A DNA stretch of 64,000 nt from Leptolyngbya ohadii IS1 (GTDB lineage Bacteria; Cyanobacteriota; Cyanobacteriia; Elainellales; Elainellaceae): NCBI RefSeq assembly GCF_002215035.1, contig NZ_NKFP01000006.1:3501080-3565079 (forward strand), read 5' to 3'. Within the stretch, counting starts at the first letter, position 1; each line of letters starts with the position of its first letter. The notes under the pieces were generated by a model that saw only the letters and a program-made list of their open reading frames with translations, was not told the origin of the DNA and searched no databases. The position numbers and the translations under genes are program-made. Shown here piece by piece: positions 27,910 to 35,896 of this stretch.

Positions 27910-27999
27910 CAGTATTTCGCTGAGATACGATCGCAGTAGCGTCACCTGAATAAACTTGAGAACTTCAAAGCCCCTCTCGCGCTTGGAGCACGGCAAACG

Positions 28000-28140
28000 A
28001 TAAGTGGAGGATTGAGGAGGCGTTAGGAGTCACGCTACCCCGCTAAGGATTGAGGTGTACACCGTAGCCAAACCTGGGAGATTGAGGGAGCGTCAGGAGT
28101 TTTGAATTCCCTAACCAGGATTTGAGTGTACACCGTAGCC
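28000..28140. repeat. 71-bp direct repeat, two units, containing GTGTACAC
   Basis: Two imperfect copies of a unit of about 71 bases each end in GTGTACACCGTAGCC (28055-28069 and 28126-28140). The 8-bp palindrome GTGTACAC also occurs at about 36231. The rest of the 27613-28167 gap is AT-rich tandem sequence with no gene seen. Confidence 0.6.
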
Positions 28141-28167
28141 CTTTCCGAGGAGAAATCTTCAGGCAAG

Positions 28168-30357
28168 CTAGAAGAGAACGATCGCCTCTTTGCCTTCCTG
28201 CACATCAGAGCCAGCGACGTAAAACGCCTGCGGGTAAATCCAATGGGTATCCATCGGTCCGTGAATTTGGATTCCGGTCATGACTGCGTACTTAAACACC
28301 GATTGGTCTAAGGTGTTCAGCAATTGATCAACGTCATTAAAAATAATTTGAGCGGCAAGCTTTGTAATTTCAACTAAATCAGGTTTGTCGCCGTAGTTGA
28401 TGGTAGACAGCACTTTCTGGCGAATAATCGTCTGCTCGATATCCTGCATATCCATTTCGAGCTTTGGACTGCTGAACTCCAGCTCTTTAACGATCGTGTC
28501 TAGCGCTCCGCAGGCTCGCGAGATTTTTTCAATGCCGCTGCGGTGAATTTTGCCCAGTTCGCCTTCCTCGGAGATGGCAATGTGAGGCATCGCATAGAAG
28601 ATAAACCGACGGGTGCCATTGGTAATAGGCGTGTGGTCAACCGCTGCCGCCAGTCCCGTTTTGCCCATCATAATGAATCCAGCCAGACTGCAACAGTTAA
28701 AAGTTTTGCCCCAGTGACGCATCACCTCGACAAACAGAGTATCTGCTATTTCATCCCGGCAGCTCGAAACCATTGCCATCGTATTTTCATCACAAAACCC
28801 ATATTGGCTCAAACACTGATAGGTTTTGGACATATAGTCGGTAATGGGTAAAGCACCCGGAAAATGCGCTTGCAGTGCTTCCTGAAAGGCGGGATACATC
28901 TCTGCGCGATAGGCATTCCCTCTCGGAAAGGGGGGATAGTGAGATAGCGTAAAGGGGAAGACACTGGAGGGCAGGTCATTTGCCGATCGCACCTCATGAA
29001 TACCCTTTGCCGCCTCTAGCGCAAATTCGATCGCCCCCTGAATCCATCGCTGGTCAAGCTGGCTACAGTAGTCTCCCGCAAAATAGACCCGTCCCTCCGG
29101 CATGACTTTAGGACTGTGGCTAGACTGACTTCCCGGCTTGGGCAGTGCCCGTCCCCCTCTTGCATCAGCGGCATCCCATCGGTGATAGAGTATCGCCTCC
29201 AGACTGCGATCGGACGACGGATAAAGGGCTGCTAACGTGGCAATTCCCTGCTGCAACCAAAACTCTTTGGATATTTCTGCAACAGGATTAGGACTGTTCC
29301 AGGTGCGGCTTAGAAGCAACAATCTTCGTCCGGTTTCCTGTCCTTGCGGGAGGAATTGAATATTGTGGAAGGGAAAATCTGATATCAGACGATCGTTCTT
29401 AATCCCTTCCCCAAACTCATCGCGATATTGCAGTAGGAGCTGAACCGAAGAATCGTAGCTGCAATCCTCAATGGCGGTGCGTTTACGAGTGGAGAACGGA
29501 GGCGTAACCTCAATCTGTTCCAGGGCGCTAAAGGGAACGGCAAGAATCAGATAATCAGCGGTTTCCTGAAATTGTCCTGCCAGGGTGTTGTAAACGACAG
29601 AAACATCCTCAACCGTATTTTTGATTGCCACCACCGATGCACCGAATCGAATATTTCCCCTCAGATCGGGCAGGAAGGCATTCGGCAAGGCATCCGCACC
29701 GCCGGGAAGGTACAGCATGTCTGCCTGGGTGGCGATGGACTGATCCCGCAAAAAACTGATGAAGGAGGCATCCAAATAAAATTCGATTCCATTCAGTGCC
29801 GCCAGTCGATCGATATCCTCCGCAGACCAGCGGGCATGGCGCAGATAATCTCGCACCGAGAAGCGATCGTAATGGGTGGTAATATCTTCCCAGGCGGCTT
29901 CCTGCTGCTCCTGAATTAGCTCATAGAAGGGATTTAACGTCGCTTTGAGCAAATCTTCGAGCAATGGCTTCTCCGCCTGGAAATTTTCGGGAGATGGCTC
30001 GGTAGCGAAGGCTTGGCGATCCACCTGTGGCGATTGCGCGAAGCGGTCGAATTGCGGTAGTAGTTGCGTTTCTAGACCAAAGCGATCGAGGTACGCCATC
30101 GTGAGCAGGTGGCTGCTGGGAAAATGGCTGGCTCCCAGTTCACCGTATAGCCCGGCGGTTAAACCCTCCCGCATAGTATAGATTCGCCCACCGACCCGAT
30201 GCTGTGCCTCCAAAAGCGTAACCGTATGTCCTGCCCGCTTTAGCAAATCCGCAGCCACCAAACCTGCTATGCCTGCGCCGATAATGAGAATCTTCTTGGG
30301 ATAGGTTGTGGGAGGCAATCCATTTTTGATTAGGTTTAATCGCTCAGCGTAATTCAT
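28168..30357 (-). CDS. flavin amine oxidase fused to an LCIB-type carbonic anhydrase domain
   Basis: A 729-residue fusion protein. Residues about 20-460 are an FAD-dependent amine oxidase with the dinucleotide fold ILIIGAGIAGLVAADLL, the motif VGGRIYT, and the C-terminal flavin contact GRVYFAGDYCSQ. Residues about 485-730 match my recollection of limiting-CO2-inducible protein B/C (theta/LCIB carbonic anhydrase). Matching features are FPGALPITDYM, SSCRDE (Cys about 533), LAGFIMMGKTGL, DHTPITNG (His about 575), PHIAI and SRACGALD (Cys about 616). The three predicted zinc ligands and the Asp/Arg pair are kept. There is no signal peptide. It is last in a minus-strand run with an FHA-reductase 62 bases upstream. 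GTG at 30360 is an alternative start. Confidence 0.85.
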   Translation of the reverse strand: MNYAERLNLIKNGLPPTTYPKKILIIGAGIAGLVAADLLKRAGHTVTLLEAQHRVGGRIYTMREGLTAGLYGELGASHFPSSHLLTMAYLDRFGLETQLLPQFDRFAQSPQVDRQAFATEPSPENFQAEKPLLEDLLKATLNPFYELIQEQQEAAWEDITTHYDRFSVRDYLRHARWSAEDIDRLAALNGIEFYLDASFISFLRDQSIATQADMLYLPGGADALPNAFLPDLRGNIRFGASVVAIKNTVEDVSVVYNTLAGQFQETADYLILAVPFSALEQIEVTPPFSTRKRTAIEDCSYDSSVQLLLQYRDEFGEGIKNDRLISDFPFHNIQFLPQGQETGRRLLLLSRTWNSPNPVAEISKEFWLQQGIATLAALYPSSDRSLEAILYHRWDAADARGGRALPKPGSQSSHSPKVMPEGRVYFAGDYCSQLDQRWIQGAIEFALEAAKGIHEVRSANDLPSSVFPFTLSHYPPFPRGNAYRAEMYPAFQEALQAHFPGALPITDYMSKTYQCLSQYGFCDENTMAMVSSCRDEIADTLFVEVMRHWGKTFNCCSLAGFIMMGKTGLAAAVDHTPITNGTRRFIFYAMPHIAISEEGELGKIHRSGIEKISRACGALDTIVKELEFSSPKLEMDMQDIEQTIIRQKVLSTINYGDKPDLVEITKLAAQIIFNDVDQLLNTLDQSVFKYAVMTGIQIHGPMDTHWIYPQAFYVAGSDVQEGKEAIVLF

Positions 30358-30422
30358 CACGATTAGACAGTGACCTCAAGGTGACGGGTAGGAAGAAAAG
30401 ACCAGTGATTCGTTCAATTCGT

Positions 30423-31652
30423 TCAGCTTGGATGGCTCATCGTCAGAGATGCGGCAGAGGGTCCACCAAAGCTTTCTGCCTGGTAGTTCTGCATGGGAAA
30501 ATCCATTGCCTCCAGCATGGCTCGGATGCTCTGCATAAAGGCATTTGATCCGCAAACATAAACCGATCGATCCATGAGATCGGGCGCAACCAGGCGCAGC
30601 AGCGAGGCAGAAACTCGTCCGGTTAATCCCGTCCAGGGACTTTTAGCGACTGGCTGGGTCACGGTCAAGGCAAGCTGAAAATTCAGCATCTGGGCAGCCA
30701 TTGCTTCCAGTTCGGTGCGGAAAATGATGTCCTTCGACGTGCGGGCGCTGTGTAAAAAGACAACATCACAATCGGCTTGTCTGTCCTGCAACCAGCGAGA
30801 CATCGACATCATCGGCGTAATGCCGCTCCCCGCCGAAATCAGCAGCATTTTTGCAGGTACCTTGGGTAAACAGGTAAAGTGCCCCATTGCGCCCCCCACT
30901 AGCCTGACGCGATCGCCCGGTTGCAGATAATCGTGCAGCCAATTGGAAACTAAGCCGATCGGTGCATCGGGTCTATCTGAAGGAGCCGGACATCGCTTTA
31001 CTGTGATAGCAAGACCTGAACGAGAAGGCGATGACGAAAGGGTATAGGGACGAATCACCGATTGACCGTTGATCTCAACCTGCAAATTCACAAACTGTCC
31101 GGGCTGATACTCAAACGCAAAGGGCGATTCAGGCGCGAGACAGAAGGTTTTTACGTCTGCCGTTTCTTCGATAATTTCCGTGCAGCGGCAGATTCTTTCC
31201 TCAGTTGGTGATCGTTCTAGTGGATGATTTTGGAAATGGTTTTGCGAGTAGCTCTGCGAATAGTTCTGCAAATACGCCTGCGAATAATCCTGCTCAGGCG
31301 AACTGGAAAGCGATCGCTCTGAAGTTGTGGAAGGCACCGAGAATGCCTTGAAGTACAGCAGCGTTCTGCCAACCTGAAGCAAATCTCCTTCACAGAGCTG
31401 TCTTGGATTGCCGACGGGAACAGGCTCTCCGTTAATTAATGATTCTGTCTTGCCACCCAAATCGACAAAGTGGTACAGTCCTTTATAGTAAAAGATTCGC
31501 CCGTACAAACAGTCAACGTCGGAATCAGGTAATACCAGATCGCAGTTTGCATTATTTCCAACTAACCAGCCTGTCTGCCCTGCGTAGGACGGTACCAGAT
31601 CCAGGTCTTGAACATCTCGCTGCTTGCAGTCAATCAATCTGAGTTTCAGCAT
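30423..31652 (-). CDS. FHA-ferredoxin reductase paralogue without 2Fe-2S domain
   Basis: This 409-residue paralogue of the protein at 26065-27612 shares long identical stretches in the reductase part, such as MGHFTCLPKVPAKMLLISAG. It has the flavin motif RPYTLSSSP and the nucleotide motif AGSGITPMMS. It ends at the equivalent of YQAESFGG and lacks the C-terminal ferredoxin. Its FHA domain has lost the hallmark residues: GR has become GN, and SRVH has become DCLY. It therefore probably no longer binds phosphothreonine. The linker at about 120-150 is a Tyr/Ser/Gln/Asn repeat. GAGG lies eight bases before the ATG. It is followed by the amine oxidase-LCIB gene in the same run. Confidence 0.88.
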   Translation of the reverse strand: MLKLRLIDCKQRDVQDLDLVPSYAGQTGWLVGNNANCDLVLPDSDVDCLYGRIFYYKGLYHFVDLGGKTESLINGEPVPVGNPRQLCEGDLLQVGRTLLYFKAFSVPSTTSERSLSSSPEQDYSQAYLQNYSQSYSQNHFQNHPLERSPTEERICRCTEIIEETADVKTFCLAPESPFAFEYQPGQFVNLQVEINGQSVIRPYTLSSSPSRSGLAITVKRCPAPSDRPDAPIGLVSNWLHDYLQPGDRVRLVGGAMGHFTCLPKVPAKMLLISAGSGITPMMSMSRWLQDRQADCDVVFLHSARTSKDIIFRTELEAMAAQMLNFQLALTVTQPVAKSPWTGLTGRVSASLLRLVAPDLMDRSVYVCGSNAFMQSIRAMLEAMDFPMQNYQAESFGGPSAASLTMSHPS

Positions 31653-31764
31653 GGTAGAACCTCGCGGCTCAGGGTGTGAGTGATGGGGTGAGGGAATAGG
31701 ATGTGGATCGGAGGATTTGGATCAGTAAGGTTTGGATTAGAGGGTTTGGATCAGAGAGTTTAGA

Positions 31765-33462
31765 TCAGGATCTGGAGATTTTTTTGGCGATCGTCACCGC
31801 ATCCTGAACATGCCCCGCACTTTGGGGAGTTTGGGGAGGCACCAGGGCTTCGGGTTGTCTGGCAGCGATCGCATCCAGGGCAGCATCGTGGTCGGCGGCA
31901 TCAAGCTGGAGATCCTGACGCAGTTTTTGCAGCCGCTCGAAACAGTTAGAAATATCTACTGTCTTCTGGTTCAGGGATTCTAGCAATATCTCTGTGTATG
32001 CCTCCTGCCTGGAGCGCTTTGTGAAACCGGGCAGCACCTTGACTAGCGTGTACACCTCATCCACATTCAGTTCATCCAGCGTCCGACCTTCCAGCAGCGA
32101 CGGATCGATGACCAGGCGCTTCAGCTGCATCCGCAAACTGTTTGCCATGCTTTCCCGCTCGTACTGGGCACGGGTGCGGCGAATCGTTCGATAGACCCAC
32201 ATTGAGCCAACCAGCACAATCAGCGCATTAAAGCCCAGCAGAGGCCAATAGGGTAATCGATTCAGGGAAGGGCGAGCACCATAGGAAAAGAACGTCCAGA
32301 AGGATGTAATTGTGAACAGGGTATAGGCAACATGGCGTGCCTGCTCTGCGGAAATTGGCTTACCGTTCCAGCTCAAGCGGCGGCAGAGTTTTTCAACAAT
32401 TAAGCCCAGGGTGTAGGTAATAGCAACGAGAACAAAGTAGGTGATAAAGACAGCGATCGCTTTGGGAATCGCAATTTCCTGCCCATAGATGTAGAAGCCG
32501 ATGTCCAGCGCTTTTGCTGCTTGATCCTCTTCGTGCGTCCAGGCTCCGGTGAAGTAGTAGTCCCAGTTGCCCGAATAGAGGAAGTAGTAGAGGTAAAACG
32601 CAATCACCATGCCGAGGTAGCCGTACTGCACGAGTCGCCGACCGGGTTTGTAGAGTTCTTCCCAGTAGGTTTTTTCGGCGTCAATATCAATGCAGGGCGA
32701 TTTACAGGCGACACAGGCGCTCTGCTCCTCTCCGGTTTTGGGGTCAACCATTCGGCACATCGATTGGCTAACGCCAGCTTTGGCATGTTTGTAGTTTTCG
32801 CTGCCCAAAAGCGATCGCGGTCCCGTATAGACAGACTGCACAATTGCCATCGGACAAAAATACTGACACCAGCTTTTGCCTGCGTACAGGAAGCCCACCA
32901 GAATGGCACACAGGATTGTAAAAATCAGGAAGCTGCCCAGGAAAAAGCGATCGGAATTGACATACAGAATCCGTAAGCCCAGCCCCAGAACAAATAGCCC
33001 GAACTGAAAATACAGATGATTCCGTCCCAGCCAGGAGTTCTCACCAATCACGACGAGTTCCCGGCGCGGCTGTCCTGTCACCGGATCGACCACCAGACGC
33101 TTGCGCTGAATTCCCAAGGCACGCGGAATTTGAGACAGGAAGGAGAGCGGGCAAATCCGCCGCCAGAACTCATGCCCAAATACCAGCAGAATAAAAATTC
33201 CAGCCGGAACAATCATTGCCCACCAGATAATGGCACTCATCGGGAAGGGCTTTTCCGCCATGCAAGCTTCTCGAATCTTGACGCATCGATCGGGATTTAG
33301 ATAAACCGACGGATCAAGCCGGAAGGGGCTACCGATCGCCTCTGGAGAGGTAAACATCGGTGTAATCGGATCATAGAAGAACGACACAATAAGTAAAAAC
33401 CAGCCAAGGGTCAGTATCCAGCGAACCCTGTGCATTGTTTTTTCTGGAACTTGATTGAGCAT
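31765..33462 (-). CDS. NapH/NosR-like polyferredoxin membrane protein
   Basis: The protein of 565 residues has about six or seven membrane segments, for example residues 12-27, 75-95 and 155-195. The Fe-S ligand sets are ICPLS, WCQYFCPMA and a later SACVACKSPC. This pattern belongs to the NapH/NosR/CcoG-like 4Fe-4S membrane proteins that pass electrons across or along the membrane. The C-terminal ~120 residues are soluble and helical and unlike the standard family. Downstream on the same strand lie an FHA-reductase and the amine oxidase-LCIB gene (gaps 112 and 65 bases). A shared electron-transfer role is inferred. Confidence 0.85.
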   Translation of the reverse strand: MLNQVPEKTMHRVRWILTLGWFLLIVSFFYDPITPMFTSPEAIGSPFRLDPSVYLNPDRCVKIREACMAEKPFPMSAIIWWAMIVPAGIFILLVFGHEFWRRICPLSFLSQIPRALGIQRKRLVVDPVTGQPRRELVVIGENSWLGRNHLYFQFGLFVLGLGLRILYVNSDRFFLGSFLIFTILCAILVGFLYAGKSWCQYFCPMAIVQSVYTGPRSLLGSENYKHAKAGVSQSMCRMVDPKTGEEQSACVACKSPCIDIDAEKTYWEELYKPGRRLVQYGYLGMVIAFYLYYFLYSGNWDYYFTGAWTHEEDQAAKALDIGFYIYGQEIAIPKAIAVFITYFVLVAITYTLGLIVEKLCRRLSWNGKPISAEQARHVAYTLFTITSFWTFFSYGARPSLNRLPYWPLLGFNALIVLVGSMWVYRTIRRTRAQYERESMANSLRMQLKRLVIDPSLLEGRTLDELNVDEVYTLVKVLPGFTKRSRQEAYTEILLESLNQKTVDISNCFERLQKLRQDLQLDAADHDAALDAIAARQPEALVPPQTPQSAGHVQDAVTIAKKISRS

Positions 33463-33531
33463 ACAGCTGTCTTTGAGGGTAAGGTGTGAGAAAAGAAAAA
33501 CGACCAGGAATTATTAAACCTGTCACCCGGA

Positions 33532-34617
33532 TTACTTCTGCATCATGATCTCTGGTCTGGCGATCGCCGTGCTATCAGGCATCACTGCGGCAGCGGGAGG
33601 AGAAGCAATCGCAGCAGCAGACACGAAAGCAGGAGAAGTCATGGCAGCAGCCAGAGGAGAGCGTCGGGCAGGAACTAACGTGCCATTAAGCAGTGTCACG
33701 GGCTGATAGGCAGATTGAGTGACCTTAGATGCAATGAGCGTTTTGGAAGGAGGCGTGAGAACCTCCTCAATGTCAAGGTTTGAGCGATCGGAGGTGGGTG
33801 GGGGCAGCGGGGGCACGGAAGAGGAAACTGAGGCAGCCGGAACAGCAGGCGGTGAGGGCAGGGGGGCTGCGCTGAGCGAGGTAGAATTCATCTGGGATGC
33901 AATTTTGAGAAGCTCTGGTTCTGGCTCCAGCACCTTGATCATGGCGAGCTGCAAGAGTTCTTGAACGCGCAAACTCTGGAAGAGCGACTTTCCTTGCAAT
34001 GCTTCGAGCTGCTCAATGACCTGCTGCCAGTTCCCTGTTTTACTAGCTGCGATCGCCTGCTGCATTCGGACGGCATCCTGCTGCCACTTTTGCTTGAATT
34101 GAACCACCTGCGGATACTGAGAACTGGTGGCTGGAATCGCTTCAAGCAATTTGAGCGCAGCGGAAATTTCTGCCTGCTGATAGCGGCTGGATGCTTCGTG
34201 CAGCGCTTCCTGAGACCAGGTTTCCTGCATCTCATACGCCATATCGAAGTAGCGGCTGTTCTTCGGAATAGAATTCATCAGGACGATCGCCTCAGCCAAT
34301 CGGTTTTGCCCTGCCAGCGTCTGTGCCTGTTCAATGAGCTGCTGGTATTCCCGCTCAATATTGCCAGGCAGGCGAGAATTGGTTTGACTCCATTGCAGCT
34401 TAAACTGTTCGGGTAGACGCTCCATCAGGGAGAGAATGCCGCTGGAGGAGCATTTGGGGGATACGGTTGCTCGGTCAGCCGCTGCACTCGCGGGTTCCGG
34501 TTCAGGTTCCTTGGAGCAATTGCTAGAGGGTAACTGAACATTAAAAGCAGGAAGCCATTGCGCGATAACGACCGTAGAGCAAGCGATCGCCCCACATTCC
34601 AGGATGCGATGATTCAT
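33532..34617 (-). CDS. exported helical-repeat protein with Pro/Ala-rich tail
   Basis: This protein of 361 residues has a hydrophobic N-terminus (ILECGAIACSTVVIAQWL) that could be a signal or anchor. Four TPR-like units at about 90-230 follow the pattern N-R-L-A-E-A-I...S-I-P-x-x-S-x-x-Y and W..ALHEAS. The last 110 residues are rich in Ser, Pro and Ala and probably disordered. The repeat resembles that of the protein at 1911-2735. It is the first gene of the run that leads into the polyferredoxin gene 69 bases downstream. A scaffold role at the membrane is possible but unproven. Confidence 0.65.
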   Translation of the reverse strand: MNHRILECGAIACSTVVIAQWLPAFNVQLPSSNCSKEPEPEPASAAADRATVSPKCSSSGILSLMERLPEQFKLQWSQTNSRLPGNIEREYQQLIEQAQTLAGQNRLAEAIVLMNSIPKNSRYFDMAYEMQETWSQEALHEASSRYQQAEISAALKLLEAIPATSSQYPQVVQFKQKWQQDAVRMQQAIAASKTGNWQQVIEQLEALQGKSLFQSLRVQELLQLAMIKVLEPEPELLKIASQMNSTSLSAAPLPSPPAVPAASVSSSVPPLPPPTSDRSNLDIEEVLTPPSKTLIASKVTQSAYQPVTLLNGTLVPARRSPLAAAMTSPAFVSAAAIASPPAAAVMPDSTAIARPEIMMQK

Positions 34618-34756
34618 CGTTGAAACGTCCCTAATGGTAAATTGGCTGGTGAAATGTCAGCAGATTAGAACCTGCATCGCCTCCTCAAACCCGGATATTC
34701 AAGGAACTTTGAGTAATTCAGAAGCCTAGGGGATCAGAGCATAGGAGGCGATGAAA

Positions 34757-34972
34757 ATGCTGTATCCTGCTGATTATTCTGGTAGTCATTCGATGATTTG
34801 CTTAATCATTCGCTTGATCAATCGCCTGATCATTTGCTTGATGATTTGCTTAATCATTCGCCTGATTATTCGCCTGATCGTTCATCTGATCATTTGCTTA
34901 ACCCGAATAATTCAGCGAAGTCTAGCATTCTTGGCTAGGAGAAGGATTTGCGCCGGAGTAAGTCAGTCTTAG
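34757..34972 (+). CDS. possible small membrane protein built of Ile/Leu tetrapeptide repeats
   Basis: The frame encodes about 71 residues, with a core of ICLI, IRLI and similar tetrapeptides read from a 12-bp DNA repeat. AGGAGG precedes the ATG by eight bases, which is the best ribosome binding site in the neighbourhood. The core would be hydrophobic with regularly spaced Arg. Because any frame through an AT-rich 12-bp repeat stays open, the gene may be spurious. No homologue is recognised. Confidence 0.3.
   Translation: MLYPADYSGSHSMICLIIRLINRLIICLMICLIIRLIIRLIVHLIICLTRIIQRSLAFLARRRICAGVSQS
34797..34900. repeat. 12-bp tandem repeat, eight full units
   Basis: Eight and a half units of TTCGCCTGATCA type follow with exact 12-base period (for example 34845-34856 TTTGCTTAATCA). 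They lie in the gap between the redox run and the RTX gene. Confidence 0.9.
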
Positions 34973-35005
34973 TCCAGAGGATTGCCGCAAATGCTTTACC
35001 CTGAC

Positions 35006-35896
35006 TTAGCCCAAAGCGAAATCTGCTGCGGTGTAAGTGGATAGGGCGGTAAGTCCACCAGGTCCTCGCTGGTTGTCCAGATTTGCCAGAACGCTGATCT
35101 TACCTCCGTCTCCCAGATCTGATGAGTACACGAGGCGATTCACCCCAAGAGTGCTGTTGAAGTAAATGAAGGCTCCTTCATCTGCGACAACATTGGCATT
35201 ATTAGCAATGGCACGGGCGGCTGCTCCTGCTGCGGCAAAGGCATCCTGCAACACAATCACATTGCCGTCCCCAATTTGGGCAGCATTCCCTTTCTGGAAG
35301 ACGAGATTGGCATTGCCAAAATCCTTCCGATCGAACACAAACTGATCCTGTCCGACCGTGTAGTCAGTAATCACATCAGGCTGATTTAACACTCGGATTC
35401 CCGTTTGTCCTGCCAGGGCTGGCGTGCCGTTTGCAAACAGATTGCCGCTATAGATGAACTGGTCGCTGTCTGCGCCTCCGGTCAGGCTATCTACGCCATC
35501 TCCGCCCACCAGTTGATCGTTACCATTGCCTCCCGTGAGCTGATCCAAACCAGCTCCACCGTCGAGGAAATCAGTGCCGTTACCGCCATTGAGCTGATCA
35601 TCGCCAGCACCCGCCGCCAAAATATCCGCGCCTCCATCACCATTCAGGAGATCCGCGCCATCACCGCTCATCAGGAGATCGTCTCCCCGACCGCCCGAAA
35701 AGCGACCGATTCCTCGTAGTCCAATTAGGGTGTCATCTCCTGCCCTTCCATTAGCAACCACATTGCCGCTTCTGCCAAAAAACACATCATCATTTCTTGT
35801 CCCCCGAAATTGTCTGCCCCGAACGGGTCGAATCTCTCTGTTCTCTTCCAGGAGTGCCAGAATATCATTCAATTGTTTCTGGGTAGAACTCGTCAT
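35006..35896 (-). CDS. RTX-type calcium-binding protein, probable type I secretion cargo
   Basis: The 296-residue protein has seven or eight GGxGxDxLx nonapeptide repeats at about 50-155 (GGRGDDLLM, GGNGTDFLD, GGDGVDSLT), which form calcium-binding beta-rolls. The C-terminal ~140 residues resemble the tail that follows RTX repeats in cyanobacterial secreted proteins (FIYFNSTLGVNRLVYSSDLG and LSTYTAADF). There is no N-terminal signal peptide, as expected for type I secretion. AAGGA lies eight bases before the ATG. It is next to, and divergent from, an ABC exporter and HlyD operon. The tail is probably the secretion signal. Confidence 0.9.
   Translation of the reverse strand: MTSSTQKQLNDILALLEENREIRPVRGRQFRGTRNDDVFFGRSGNVVANGRAGDDTLIGLRGIGRFSGGRGDDLLMSGDGADLLNGDGGADILAAGAGDDQLNGGNGTDFLDGGAGLDQLTGGNGNDQLVGGDGVDSLTGGADSDQFIYSGNLFANGTPALAGQTGIRVLNQPDVITDYTVGQDQFVFDRKDFGNANLVFQKGNAAQIGDGNVIVLQDAFAAAGAAARAIANNANVVADEGAFIYFNSTLGVNRLVYSSDLGDGGKISVLANLDNQRGPGGLTALSTYTAADFALG

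Noticed and set aside
34797-34900. Possible CRISPR array
   Set aside because: The units are 12 bp and contiguous, with no spacers; no cas genes are nearby. The same holds for the other tandem arrays.
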